A DNA stretch of 64,000 bases from Cerrena zonata (Eukaryota > Basidiomycota > Agaricomycetes > Polyporales > Cerrenaceae). The stretch lies in NCBI GenBank assembly GCA_038087015.1, contig JASBNA010000092.1, positions 1-64,000 of the forward strand. Direction: 5' to 3'. A program made the translations under genes and the position numbers. Of this stretch, positions 11,337-21,141 are shown piece after piece (the first letter of the stretch is position 1; every line of letters begins with the position of its first letter). The notes beneath the pieces are model-generated. The model saw only the letters and a program-made list of their open reading frames with translations. It made no database searches and was not told the origin of the DNA.

Positions 11337-11846
11337 TGTAAAGACCCACAATGCACTTTCTTCCATTATCGTAGCTTCATTTCTCATTGTTTGAACAGAA
11401 CAATGCTTTCTTTGCTTTGAAATCCCCCGCCAAACTTTGTATAAATAGATCCCTTCCACATTACAGCAAAGGAGGAACCCGTCCTCAGAGGAAAACGTCC
11501 TCTTACTGAAGTACTGTTGTCATTTGTTACTGTTTTAAGTGTTACTGTCTACTGTCACTAAGTCTGCAGGTCTGATACTTGTAGCACTCACTTACACTCT
11601 AAAAACTCAATATATCTTTAACTTTACTCCCAACTCTTAACTAAGTCTTACGTTTACCAAACGGGTAAGCCTAAGCGTGTGAGAAGAACATTAAGTCATA
11701 CATAACCACAAACGAACGCTGCGCTCAACCTCTGACCTTGCGTCTGGTCCAGGAAGCGTAGAAGTGAGATAGTCTCTCTGAGATTAGTTTTTGTTTTGTT
11801 TGTTTGTTTTGTTTGTTTTTCATTGAGATCTATCGAACGATCGTCA
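11337..11846 (+). repeat. 3' LTR of the gypsy element
   Basis: The right edge (CA at 11,846) is fixed by the match to bases 1-72 and by the interrupted transposase exon that resumes at 11,847. The left edge at TGTAAAGACCC (11,337) is an estimate from the TG-CA rule and the common start of fungal gypsy LTRs. The full 5' LTR is not available to confirm it. The LTR has a TATA box and T-rich U5. Confidence 0.7.
11440..11447 (+). promoter_or_regulatory. TATA box of the LTR promoter
   Basis: TATAAATA lies about 400 bases before the LTR end and is followed by a purine-rich leader. In the equivalent position of the 5' LTR it would start the genomic RNA. Confidence 0.6.
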
Positions 11847-12631
11847 GAACTCATCGCCTGAAAACGAGTGGTCTTGGGCTGCGAGGTGGACAACTCCATC
11901 AAGTGAGATGGCGGGGAGAATGGAATAGCTAGAAAGAAACTCAGATGATTCTTATCTTGAAGTTTACTCAATGTTATAGACGTACCGTTTTCCACGGACA
12001 AAGAAGTCACGTCTCCGTGCACGGTGACCTCGCGGAGCCCACCCGTATTGTCTTCGAAGAGTAAGCCGGCTAAAGTGACTCTCGTCTGCAAATACAAGTT
12101 GTTCAGGCAGGTAACGATCCCCTATACGAAACTTGTACATGGCACGAACATTCTCATTACGTTCAATTGCAGGGCGTGTAACCTAGACACTGTGAGATAC
12201 ATATTATGGAAAGCAGATTGATGAGACTCACACGTTTCATTGTAAAGCCCTTCCGCCGAAGGGTACGCCGTATTGTATCCTTTGAGACCCGTGTCCCGAA
12301 AACTTCCCGAAGCTCAATCTGTAGTTCTGACAAGAGCATATCAGGCTGTCGCTCAATACATCCTATAAGGAACTGCACACATGTGAGTTCAATAGAACAG
12401 GAGAAAAAGGAAGCTACACACTGCAACTTCCATAGCATTGAGATGACGAGGGCGACCATTGCCTGCTGGCACCCGTATAACTCCTCCTGTGTGACGGAAG
12501 GTGTGTATGAGTCGTTTGATAGACCGAATGCTGATACCTGTGAGTTGGTGTACTGTAGCATGGGAAAGATGGTGGTTAAGGACCATGTTCAACGCAATCT
12601 CCTTGTATTCTTTTGGTATGTGTCGACGCAT
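11847..12631 (-). pseudogene. DDE_3-type (Tc1/mariner-like) transposase, 5' exons, cut by the gypsy insertion
   Basis: Minus-strand exons are 12,631-12,422, 12,372-12,232, 12,182-11,986 and 11,928-11,847 (broken by the LTR). The introns are 49, 49 and 57 bases, all GT-AG. The joined frame has no stop. It starts MRRHIPKEYK, has an N-terminal helix-turn-helix region (TGISIRSIKRLIHTFR), then CIERQPDM with a second HTH, and enters the catalytic core at LVFADESHF, which holds the first Asp of the DDE triad. It continues through GWAPRGHRARR to the last visible exon. The rest, with the second Asp and Glu, should lie left of base 1. Terminal repeats were not identified. The uninterrupted frame suggests the transposon was young when the retroelement entered it. 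Confidence 0.85.
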
Positions 12632-13087
12632 AGTGGTGCAGTAATACAATAACTTGAGAGGAGAAACACGAGCGTGATGCGAACGTGACAAACAGACGAT
12701 AAGAACTGCGCGCCTGTGCCACTCGGCTGCAGTCGCCAGTGTAAGCGGGTCCGAATGAAATTTTGGGGAGGGGCCTATCGTTATGATCTTAGCTGTAACT
12801 CGCGAATGCATGTCTTGCTAGTCTCACTATTAAAATAATGAGTTTCCATTTACAAACATACCACAGAGTGCTATCTCTTTGGCCTACTCTGGGCGCGGGT
12901 AACGGGAGCCTGAGGGGCCCATAGACATTCATCACACTCCTTTTCATTCCTATTTGTTCGTAAACGTCTGTGGCAACCATATATCGACTACATACTCTCT
13001 GAATGTACTCCATCTATGCCGTCTCTTTGGACTATATCGTGGCTTCTTCTCGATGTAACACAGAAACGACATACACGGCAGCCCAAG
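12632..13087. other. spacer between transposase and F-box gene
   Basis: I see no gene here. It should hold the right end of the DDE transposon, but I could not fix its terminal repeat. Confidence 0.4.
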
Positions 13088-13520
13088 TTAGTTGAAGCGC
13101 AATAATCCGCTCGCATTCAACGTCGGTAACAGTCCACGTATATATTGCTGGATGTCCACAGAGAAGGCGCATGTAGAATGCAAACCTGGGTGGCGTTTCA
13201 AGCAACGCACTGACTTCAATGCTGAACATCGGTGTATAACAGAGTCTAGCTCCTTCCACATAACTGAGCACGCAGAAAGGGAATCCTGATTACTATCCAC
13301 GTCACACTCGATCGTAAGGGATCGCAAATCCTTGGGTAACGCCCCAAGGGTATCCAGCTGACCCTCAAGGGATGTGAGAAACTGGCTTGTCATACGGAAA
13401 ACAAGTGCAATGTGCTTGAGGTCCGGGAAGGTCGAGAAAATGGCTAGAATAGCAGAGTGAGATGAGTCCCGTTAGATCTGACATGGGAAAGGTTCTTCCA
13501 CTTACATGGTACGACTCTAA

Positions 13521-13552
13521 CATCAGGAAAAACCCAATTCAGTATTTAGTAC
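13521..13552 (+). repeat. left terminal inverted repeat
   Basis: The first 17 bases are an exact inverted match to the right end, and the next 15 or so pair imperfectly (both contain TTTAGTAC). Confidence 0.8.
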
Positions 13553-14102
13553 AATATAGTGCTAAATAGTGCTAAATAGTCAACATAGTCAGGATTCCAC
13601 TAATTACAAACCCCCCACTATTTGAAGTACTATTAAAGCACTATCAAAGTACTATCAGAGCACTAGTTTTCCACTAGTTTGCACTTTTTAGAAATATTTC
13701 TCTCTATTTTCATTTCTCTCAAGTCAAAATTAGAGAACAGCAAAAGTCAATTTTATTTGAAATACAGTAAAACAATTACAATAAGATAGTGCTAACAATA
13801 ACAAAAGGGGATATATAGACAAAGATAGCACTGAAAGAGTCTATGAGCAGATGATATGAAGATATGAAGATGCAAAGAGCTTACATTGAGTTGACAAAGA
13901 TAAGGAAACTTGAACTTGAATATCAGAAGGTCTAATTAAAAGTAAAATAGCTTAATGACTTACCAAAACATTGAATATTGCACCAAAAAGCAGTGAGAAT
14001 AGGTGGATAGGGTACCAGAAGGTAGTGTGAAGTACATACTCAAAGCAAACAAAGATAGGATGAAAAGGAATAGCAGCAAAAGGAGAAGAGACATGGGAGG
14101 AA

Positions 14103-14122
14103 AGAGAGAGAGAGAGAGAGAG
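14103..14122 (+). repeat. (AG)n microsatellite
   Basis: A perfect AG dinucleotide run within the TIR element, just left of its GC-rich hairpin. Confidence 0.85.
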
Positions 14123-14159
14123 GATGTGGGCGAAGTTTCGAAGTCAAATGGCGACGTGG

Positions 14160-14226
14160 CAGGGCGCTTGAGGCGGCGTTGGAAAGCCATGATCCGGGGC
14201 TTTCCGACGCACCCTCAATGGCGCTG
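14160..14226. repeat. GC-rich fold-back inside the AT-rich TIR element
   Basis: GGAAAGCC and GGCTTTCC face each other at 14,181-14,205, and the pairing extends outward through GCGTTGG/CCGACGC with mismatches. The patch is much richer in GC than the element around it. Confidence 0.6.
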
Positions 14227-15496
14227 ATCGGATCACAGGAACACGAGATATGATTATATTGGTCCCAGACTATCTTCAATCTACCAAGCAACTTAAAACT
14301 TGAGAATCCTTGCTGTTTCTCTACATTATAGGGACATATTATATATCATTAGAACCGGATTTTTGAGGAGATTCTGAATATGATATTCATATGTCAAAAT
14401 TATAGATACTTTATCAGCTATCTTAGAATTACTTTTACAGAAATTGAGAGAAATATTTAGAAGCTTCAATTTGTCAAAGTTTAGTTTCAATTTCAGGTAT
14501 CTAAAAAGCACTAATCTACTGTACTATACAACCAGCTTAGCTATATTCATAGTTGACATCAAATTTGATATGATTCCTGGCATTATTTTGTGGGTAATTA
14601 TTATAGTAGAATATAGCTGTAAAAATTATAGAAGTCTTTGGCTAAAAATCAAATAATCATATTTTAATTAAATTCAATTAGCAATATAAGGGAAATGCCT
14701 AATTTTATATAGTATTTCAAAGTATCAATAGCAAATAAAAGTGCTAATTTAATGCTAATTTAAAAAAGATATTTTTCCTAATGTATATTTTGATATAGTA
14801 GCTTTCAGGTTATAGACCAGTGCTACTATACTAGAGCAATGTTACATATTCTATATCAACAATTTCACTAATAAAGCTACATTCAATACTATTATTTATT
14901 TTTAATATATTTTAGATGATATTATTTTATGGCTAGTAATTGTTTTACAGTTAGAAAAGCTACTTTGTGGTCAATAAAGTGAGAGACAGTGTACAATAGT
15001 AGTAAAAATAGATCAGATAATCTCAAGATAAATATTACATTTCTCTAGAGTTAGTACACTTATTGTGCAGTCAGTATAACAAAAACTGTAAGAAATAATA
15101 TGCAAGATTAATAAATATTATAGTCTAACAAAATTATTTTGCAATTAGTAATGCTGAAAAATAATAGACAAGGTTAGTATAGCTATAATAATATTTTTAT
15201 TAGATATTATTAGAAATTTGAGAAAGATTAGAATTCAACTAGAGCTATTACAATTGAGTAAATTTCAATTAGCACACATCAGACAAAAGGATTTTTTCTA
15301 ATATTTCAAAGTAAGTTATCAACTATTTTGCAGATATTATAATTATAATAACTAGTTTATATAATATAGATTTTATTATTTATATGCAAAGATATATAGT
15401 TTGCATAGTGAGAATAGTAATTTGCTAATGAATTTAGTAACTGTAGGAAAAAAATAGTATTGATAGTAGTCTGATAGTAGTGATAGTGATTTTATA

Positions 15497-15528
15497 GTAC
15501 TAAAAAGTGATTTGGGTTTTTCCTGATG
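15497..15528 (-). repeat. right terminal inverted repeat
   Basis: Inverted partner of 13,521-13,552, ending CCTGATG directly before the resumed F-box coding sequence. Confidence 0.8.
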
Positions 15529-15700
15529 AACGTATTCTCGTATTTTCATGCGTGCATGTAGCTCTAAGCGGAGATAATTAATATTACTCCTCATCTCCAG
15601 GGGGAAGCGTTGAAGCACTGGAAGACATTGAGGAGACGCATTAAGGCCGAGACCTCTCAAGGTATTCTTGCTTGCTGTTAGGTGCAAGTCGTTTAGTAAT

Positions 15701-15712
15701 GGGAACGGCCAT
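15701..15712 (+). repeat. LINE target-site duplication, left copy
   Basis: GGGAACGGCCAT, identical to 19,136-19,147. Both copies fall in the same codons of the split F-box gene. Confidence 0.92.
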
Positions 15713-16524
15713 TTTTTTTATTTTATTTTATTTTTATCGGTGTTTATTGTCTTGTTCAGCTACGAGGCTATGTAAGACATTACCAGCGCGGTAGGGGTTC
15801 GAAAACTGCTGGGGTACGTAAACATAAGGCGAGGGGAGTAAGAAAAAGAGAAGCGAACGCTGGGACCCTAAAGCGAGGCTAGGAAGTGGGGTTGTGCGGA
15901 TTCTGTCCCGGTGAGGAGACGGAGGGAAGGGAAAAGGGGTGGGGAGGGTGTGATGCGTTGGCGTTCTAGGAGTATATTAAGAGGGGGTAAGATAAGAGAA
16001 TTAAGCTGAGTAGAAAATAATTTAAGGGAGGTGTTCTATGCAGATGTGGGGTTGTGAGAGGGTGCGAGAAGAAGATTGTAGTAAGAAGGGGCGGTGTCTA
16101 GTCGCGGTGCGGAGTTGAGACAGATGAGTAGTGGGTGCGCGGGGTGTAAGAGTAGCATGTGAGAGCGGCGATGACGACGATGACGACGGGCGGTGACGGG
16201 TTGAGGTGATTGCGTGTGTGTAGAGCGGGTGTGTGAGAGCGAGCGCGGGTCAGTGTAAGGAAGTAGGGACGGTAGTGGTGCGACGACGGAAAGGGGGAGG
16301 GTTGCTAACTAAAAAAGAGATGAGATGACGAAGAAAAACTATTGAAGAATACGAGAGGAGAAGGGAAAATGGGGGAGTACATCCAATTGGGTGGGGGGAA
16401 GGAAGAAAGTGTTACGTGTCATGTGGGAGGTATGGAGAGGGGGGGGTGGAAGGGGAGACGCGGTGTAGGAGTGGCAGCGTTGGTTGGCAGCATAAGTCCG
16501 TTGGCAGAGGTTGATGATTGACGG

Positions 16525-17482
16525 TGTCACGCACTGAAGTTGATCAGTGCATAGACAGGTCGATTTCTCAGATAAAACAAGCAGAATAACTGGAATAAGC
16601 TCACCCTATCAAGGGTAGGATGTCCATGAAAGGATATGTTAGACTCCCAGTCCCAGAAGGAAGCTCACGGAACCTCTCAGAATCTCCAAGGCCTAGGCAG
16701 AACCTGCGAGAAGATCATAGAACCCAGCAGAAGTAGCCAGAATCTTCAAGAGCTCTGGGTACCAAGTCACAGACAGAAGGCCACATGGCATAGAAACCCT
16801 TAGAACATTCATCTCGATTAGACAAGCATCCAACTCAGGCAATGGAAGGACAAAGAACCTAGTGGAAACAGGAAAGAAAGTAGTGGAAAGGGATAGAACT
16901 TTCTAGGACAAAAGGGAATGATTAGTCAGAAATTGATGGATGAATCTGATTGGTCGATGGCCCAGGGTCCAAATAGTATATAAGGAGCTCAGATTTTTGT
17001 ACATAAAAACCTTTTCCCCCTCTGAGCACCCCTCAGAGTAAGAGGAGAGTCCCCTCTAGCATACGGTTAGAGGTTAAATTCCCACAGTTTACCCCACAAA
17101 GTTTCAGTGTTCCAGTCAGTTTCAGTCAGAGTATAAGCCTTCGTATAAGCATCTCAAAGCTACCTCAAGTTACCTCAAGTCACTTCACGTTACCTAACGA
17201 CATCTTACGCTACTCTCCTATCCCCCCATCCACCCACCTATAGTCAGGACCTTAACCAGTTCTGATCTATAACCAACTCAAACCCTTACCGGTTGAACAA
17301 CTCTTGTCAGATCTTGACGACAAGCGGGCAAGACAGTCAAACTATCCTAGTCCATCGAACGACAGGGAGTATTCGGTGTAACGTCTCACCCAAGATCTCT
17401 CTGCAGAAAGACTTTTTATTGTCGGTAGTTTGCTGTGACCACTCAACTACCGTATAGTACAAATCTCTTTTTCTGACCGGCA
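16525..17482 (+). repeat. solo LTR of a gypsy-type element
   Basis: A 958-base block begins TGTCACGCACTG and ends GACCGGCA, with ACGG on both sides (16,521-16,524 and 17,483-17,486) as target duplication. It has TATATAAG at 16,977-16,984 followed by a leader with CCCTCT and AGGAG motifs, the layout of an LTR promoter. No internal coding region is present, so it is a solo LTR left by LTR-LTR recombination. It sits in the LINE 3' untranslated region and is younger than the LINE. It is not a copy of the 11.3-11.8 kb LTR. Confidence 0.68.
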
Positions 17483-17513
17483 ACGGTTGGAGTGCATGCG
17501 TAATGCATAAAGG

Positions 17514-19135
17514 CTAAGGGGTGTTTCCATCTGGTTGGTCTAGCTTCGTGTACGTGTTTTGTAATCGCTTTGTTGCTTTTATGAACATAAAGAGTGCGTT
17601 GCGGTTGTCAGCATTCTTTAACGTTCTAGTAGCGAGAATGTGGGGGGTGGTGAGGGAGCGACCACGGAAGCGAGCACGTAAGCCTGATCGAAGGTGGTTG
17701 TATGCCTTGCACTGTGTGAGTAAATGGTCGACCGTTTCGTTGGCATCATTGCATGATGGGCATGTTGGGGACGGGGCTTTCTGGAGATGGTATAGATGGC
17801 GATTCAGGGGAACGTGACCGGTGCGAAGTTGGAAGATCAGGCTGGATCTGTGTTTCCTGATTTTCTTCGAGAGTTTGATGAAGCTAGCAGATGGGAGAGT
17901 GTGATCGTAGCCGGAGATGTGTCTGAATCTCTTTGATGCTTTCCATTCCTTCTTTGCGTTGTTCTTTAACTCAGTGACGATGTTGAGTTTCGCGGATGAC
18001 GCGCTGATGGGGAGTTGCTTTCGAAGGAAGAGGGGAAGGAGGTGTGTGGGGCTGCTATCACCTCTAGCTGCCTTCTTTGCTTCAGAGTCTGCCGTTTCGT
18101 TGCCCTCGATGTCGTTGTGCCCCGGTGACCATTGGAAAGTGATTGGCAGGTGCTTGTCTTTCTTTAGCGCTGCTTTTACTTGTGAGTGGATTTGGTCGAT
18201 GAGGTATTGGCCCGGGTGTGACTTTGTGTTGCGTAGGGCTTTGAGCGCCGCTTGGTTGTCAAGGAATAGGGGTAGCTGGTTGAGTTTCGGGATGTTCTTT
18301 GCTAGGTGTAGTCCTAGAATAATTCCGACTGCCTCTGCCTCGTAGACGGTGTGCTCGTTGTCGTTCCCTAGGTGGTATCGTAGGGTTCTGAACATGCTGT
18401 AACCTTTGTCGAGCCCTCGTTTTCATCTCTCTACTATCGCTGCTGCGCCTACGCCTCCGTCAACCATAGATCCGTCTGAGAAGAAATGGTATTCTGCTCT
18501 GCATTGGTTGGCTGACTCCGTAGCTTTCTCCTTGTTGCGTGGAATGATGGTTTTGAATGGTGGGGTCCATACTGGGGTTAGGTCGGTTCTGGGTACTTCT
18601 ATTTTTTCTATATTTTTTGAGATGTTGAAAGTGTGAAAAATGTGGTGAATGGGGGAAGGATGGTGTCTAACTAAGCCGCGCGCTGCTCTTTGGATGTGGG
18701 GGTAGAGGGGGTGGGAAGGGGGTCTTGTCGCGAGTCGGACCGCGGATGTTGCAATCACCTTTCCTACAAGTATGTCAAAAGGGAAGAGGTTAGCGTGTAC
18801 GTTCATAACGTCTGTCGCCGTGGTTCTCATAGCTCCTACTATCTGCGAGGTTACTTGACGTTGTACTCTTGAGAGCTTCTTGACTATCGCTGGTGTGCGG
18901 ATCTTGAAGTCGTGGTCTTTCGTGCGTGACACTACAGGGTGGCAAAAGAAGTCAGCGGCGTATAGCATGCGTGGGACAGCAACAGCGAGGTAGAGTTGGC
19001 GTGCACAAGCTGGGGGCATGCCAGTGGTAGTGTTCGATAGACGTCGGAATTGGTTTGCCCAGTGTAGTCCCTTCTTGAGGGCGAACTTTCCGTGTTCGTG
19101 GAAGCGGAGTTCGTGGTCGATGGTAAGGCCGAGGA
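17514..19135 (-). pseudogene. LINE ORF2 C-terminal part: RT thumb, RNase H, CCHC; one in-frame TGA
   Basis: The frame opens at the truncation point with LLGLTIDHELRFHEH, typical of the region after the RT active site. It reaches RNase H at YHFFSDGSMVDGGVGAAA, where a single TGA (18,425-18,423 on the minus strand) interrupts the same frame, probably from CGA. RNase H then continues with Glu in TVYEAEAVG, Asp in LFLDNQAAL and the WSPGHNDIEGNETAD motif. The C-terminal knuckle is CPSCNDANETVDHLLTQC (CX2CX8HX4C). The ORF ends at 17,514. Only this one lesion separates the two halves, so the copy is fairly young. It lacks the catalytic RT and endonuclease parts and is dead. Confidence 0.88.
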
Positions 19136-19147
19136 GGGAACGGCCAT
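19136..19147 (+). repeat. LINE target-site duplication, right copy
   Basis: GGGAACGGCCAT, at the 5' truncation end of the LINE. Confidence 0.92.
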
Positions 19148-19682
19148 ACATCGTAGTGGACCTCCAAATACTCCAGGGAAAACTCGGTTGGGAGTGTTGT
19201 TTGCGGATTGACAAAGGTTCCGGGATAGTACCTGATGTTACGAGCATTCGGGAAGGCTAGGAACAGAGGCGAGAATAGATATGATGGATGTGTAAATATC
19301 TCGTCCAAGACTATCTCTCGTACGGAGGGGCAAGCGGGGATTATCGGGTCTTTTTCAGTCTCCAGATGCAATTTGAACAGACGAATACATTGGAGCATGG
19401 GCATCTTGGACACCAACATTGTGAGTTCTTCCAGCGTCATACGCAGTCCCCCGATATTCATCTCTTGAGTACGGGAACAGAGAATTCCGATGAAAAGGTA
19501 TAGCTCCCTTGCACTTTGATGAGAGAAATCGAGTGTGATTTTTCGAAAGAGATGGAATCGTGCCTCAGGAAGCCATGATGAGCATACTAATGAACATGCA
19601 CCGAGGGATCGTTTGTCATCCCATAAGTGATCGATAACCTGGTCGACCAATTCCTGTGGAAGGCCATTGGAGTGATAATGTT

Positions 19683-20718
19683 CTGAACACTATGATGTCG
19701 ATGCGATCATAACCACCATGGTGTGCATCAGAGCGAGTGCGTATTGCTTACCGCCAAAGGGTTGGTAAAGAATTCAATAGCCAGGGTTACTGAGTAGAAG
19801 GAAAACACTTGATAAGGGTGATGTTTCGGAGTGGTATATGATGACACCGAACGATTATAAGATGTTGAAATGGATTGATAAGGACAGACTCGGAAGGAAG
19901 TGGCACTGGCAGTGACGGCTCTGTGGCCATGTTGTTTGTTCGTATTATATCTTAGAGTGCCTGCCTTTTATGGCGTTGTGCATACTGAGCCTAAAACCTT
20001 GATGTTTGTTCCACCGTATGTGGGTACCTATCTCTTGTACCTACGTTTTCGATAATACCTCGATGAATAAATAGTGGAGATTCCCCAATCTCAAAAAAGG
20101 TAGCCAAGATTGATCGCAGAGCTAGGCTTAGTCTCAAAGTTTGTCATGGTCATGTCATGTAAACACGTCTAACACCATTTTCCCTTGAATATCATGTCGG
20201 AAAAGTCCAACTCCACAGTGATCTCCAAGTATATAGTGCAACCTCCCATCCGCATTTTTATCATTTACGAATACAAGGTAAACAAGTATAGCAACGATGG
20301 TATGAAGGTGCACAGCAAGTACTCTTCGAGGTATAACAAACTTTCTTATAGTAAATACCAGTTTCAGTCACGATGAGACTTATGGCAGTATTTCCAATGA
20401 ATACTGAACATCGGGTTATGTTATACATATATTGAAAAAGAGATTCCTTCTCGTCTATATCCCTATTGATCTTGGAACGGAGAAGAAACGAATGGTACCG
20501 TTTCAATTTCTCTTGTGCATAACCTGTCGATCCGCAATCTCCATGGAGTACATTGAATATCATCAAGTATTCAACACTATTATTACAAACATTTCCTAGA
20601 AGTTAGAACGGTGAGAAGCCACGGGTCTCCCGCCTCGTAGCGATCCATGCTCCTTGGAAAAGATATCGGTTTATCATGAAAAACAATGATATAACAAAAA
20701 CAAAAGAAGCTCACCTGG
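19683..20718. other. intergenic, no gene recognised
   Basis: This stretch holds the upstream side of the split F-box gene and the downstream side of the gene at 20,719. Short ORFs here look random. A first exon of the F-box gene may lie at the left end. Confidence 0.4.
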
Positions 20719-21141
20719 CTACTCCAAGATGGTACCTTTCACGAACTTATTGAGTTGACCAAGTGCCATCACATTCCCCATGGACGAAATTATCTTCCCC
20801 GTGCCGTGCAAGAGAGCACCAGCCATCAGGAAGGGCATAATAACGACGAGCCCGATCCCTTGAAGGAATAACTTGAGAGGACGGAGGTCCTTCTTCGTCT
20901 TCCTATCTCCCCTCTCCCATGCATCAGCTTCCCTTCGGAATGCGTCCCGCACATGCTCGTCGGGGTGAGTCTCTGAGGCACGTCGCAGGAGAGAAAGGAT
21001 TTCAAGAGAGGTTCGTTCCTTTTCGGAAGTATTTCTCTTGGAGAGACTTTCGTATTTCTTGGTCGAGATGGCGAGGTGTTGAAGGACTGCATGCCATTCC
21101 CCATCGCTCTTGGTGTCGAAATCGGTGATAGATAATGTCAT
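20719..21141 (-). CDS. small protein of unknown family Z, copy 1
   Basis: 140 residues from ATG 21,141. A CTAG acceptor lies just upstream, so an intron in the 5' leader is possible. It is paralogous to 48,436-48,909. Shared features are a Glu/Lys-rich helical N-terminal two-thirds with SLEILSLLRRASE and ADAWERGDRKTKK, then LRPLKLFLQG. A hydrophobic C-terminal segment follows (residues about 90-125, GLVVIMPFLMAGALLHG) and the tail is LGQLNKFVKGTILE. The last part could be a membrane anchor or hairpin. I do not recognise the family. Conservation of the whole frame between two copies 28 kb apart argues that it is a real gene. Confidence 0.7.
   Translation of the reverse strand: MTLSITDFDTKSDGEWHAVLQHLAISTKKYESLSKRNTSEKERTSLEILSLLRRASETHPDEHVRDAFRREADAWERGDRKTKKDLRPLKLFLQGIGLVVIMPFLMAGALLHGTGKIISSMGNVMALGQLNKFVKGTILE

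Larger units (their letters stand above)
1..11846 (+). mobile_element. Ty3/gypsy LTR retrotransposon, 5' LTR cut by window edge
   Basis: The element reads 5' LTR tail, primer-binding site, gag, protease, long linker region, pol (reverse transcriptase, RNase H, integrase), a spliced extra ORF and the 3' LTR. RT before integrase is the Ty3/gypsy order. Bases 1-72 match the last 72 bases of the 3' LTR (to 11,846) except for one base of length near base 4. It carries no chromodomain that I can see. Its right edge interrupts a transposase exon, so it is an insertion. The left flank and target duplication lie outside the window. The pol frame is clean, but the gag-protease side carries several one-base frame changes, so this copy is unlikely to be autonomous unless those are assembly errors. 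Confidence 0.93.
13521..15528. mobile_element. 2.0-kb AT-rich terminal-inverted-repeat element, no transposase
   Basis: The ends are inverted copies: CATCAGGAAAAACCCAA at 13,521-13,537 and its complement at 15,512-15,528, with imperfect pairing over about 32 bases. The flanks share AAC (13,519-13,521 and 15,529-15,531), consistent with a 2-3 bp target duplication. Its removal restores the F-box frame (see the split F-box gene). Subterminal DNA is dense in AGTGCTAAATAGT and ACTATCAAAGTACTAT-like repeats. No ORF resembles a transposase, so it should be non-autonomous. I cannot assign its superfamily. A 3-bp duplication would fit CACTA or Harbinger types, but the termini do not match what I know of either. 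Confidence 0.75.
15713..19135 (-). mobile_element. 5'-truncated LINE (Tad/I-like, with RNase H)
   Basis: The element lies on the minus strand between identical 12-base target duplications (15,701-15,712 and 19,136-19,147). It begins abruptly inside the reverse-transcriptase thumb and runs through RNase H and a zinc knuckle. It then has a long C-rich 3' untranslated region and ends in an A-rich AAATAAAATAAAA tail against the left duplication. These are the marks of target-primed reverse transcription with 5' truncation. A solo LTR later landed in its 3' untranslated region. Confidence 0.9.
13088..19682 (-). pseudogene. F-box gene split by a LINE and a TIR element
   Basis: Three minus-strand pieces belong to one gene. 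The piece at 19,682-19,136 has the F-box (LPQELVDQVIDHLWDD...CSLVCSSWLPEA) and ends at WPFP. The piece at 15,712-15,529 resumes at the same codons and continues LLNDLHLTAS through KIREYV. The piece at 13,520-13,506 plus 13,443-13,088, joined over a 62-base GT-AG intron (13,505-13,444), continues RVVPS/IFSTFPDLKHI to a stop. Counting one copy of each target duplication, the frame is continuous across both insertions, giving roughly 370 residues, a normal size for this family. F-box proteins recruit substrates to SCF ubiquitin ligases. An upstream first exon is likely, because a CAG acceptor sits at 19,683 and no good ATG precedes the F-box. As it stands the gene cannot make a full product. Confidence 0.82.

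Noticed and set aside
11696..12097. 133-codon minus-strand ORF spanning the LTR edge
   Set aside because: It crosses an intron and the insertion point and is not in the transposase frame.
12206..12652. 148-codon plus-strand ORF
   Set aside because: Antisense to the transposase exons.
13960..14656. Several short ORFs in the TIR element
   Set aside because: They come from AG-repeat and AT-rich sequence, occur on both strands and show no transposase motif.
16339..16530. Pro-rich minus-strand ORF
   Set aside because: It lies in the C-rich 3' untranslated region of the LINE.
17521..18872. Plus-strand ORFs of 60-142 codons
   Set aside because: They are antisense shadows of the LINE ORF, whose RNase H and zinc-knuckle motifs are clear on the minus strand.
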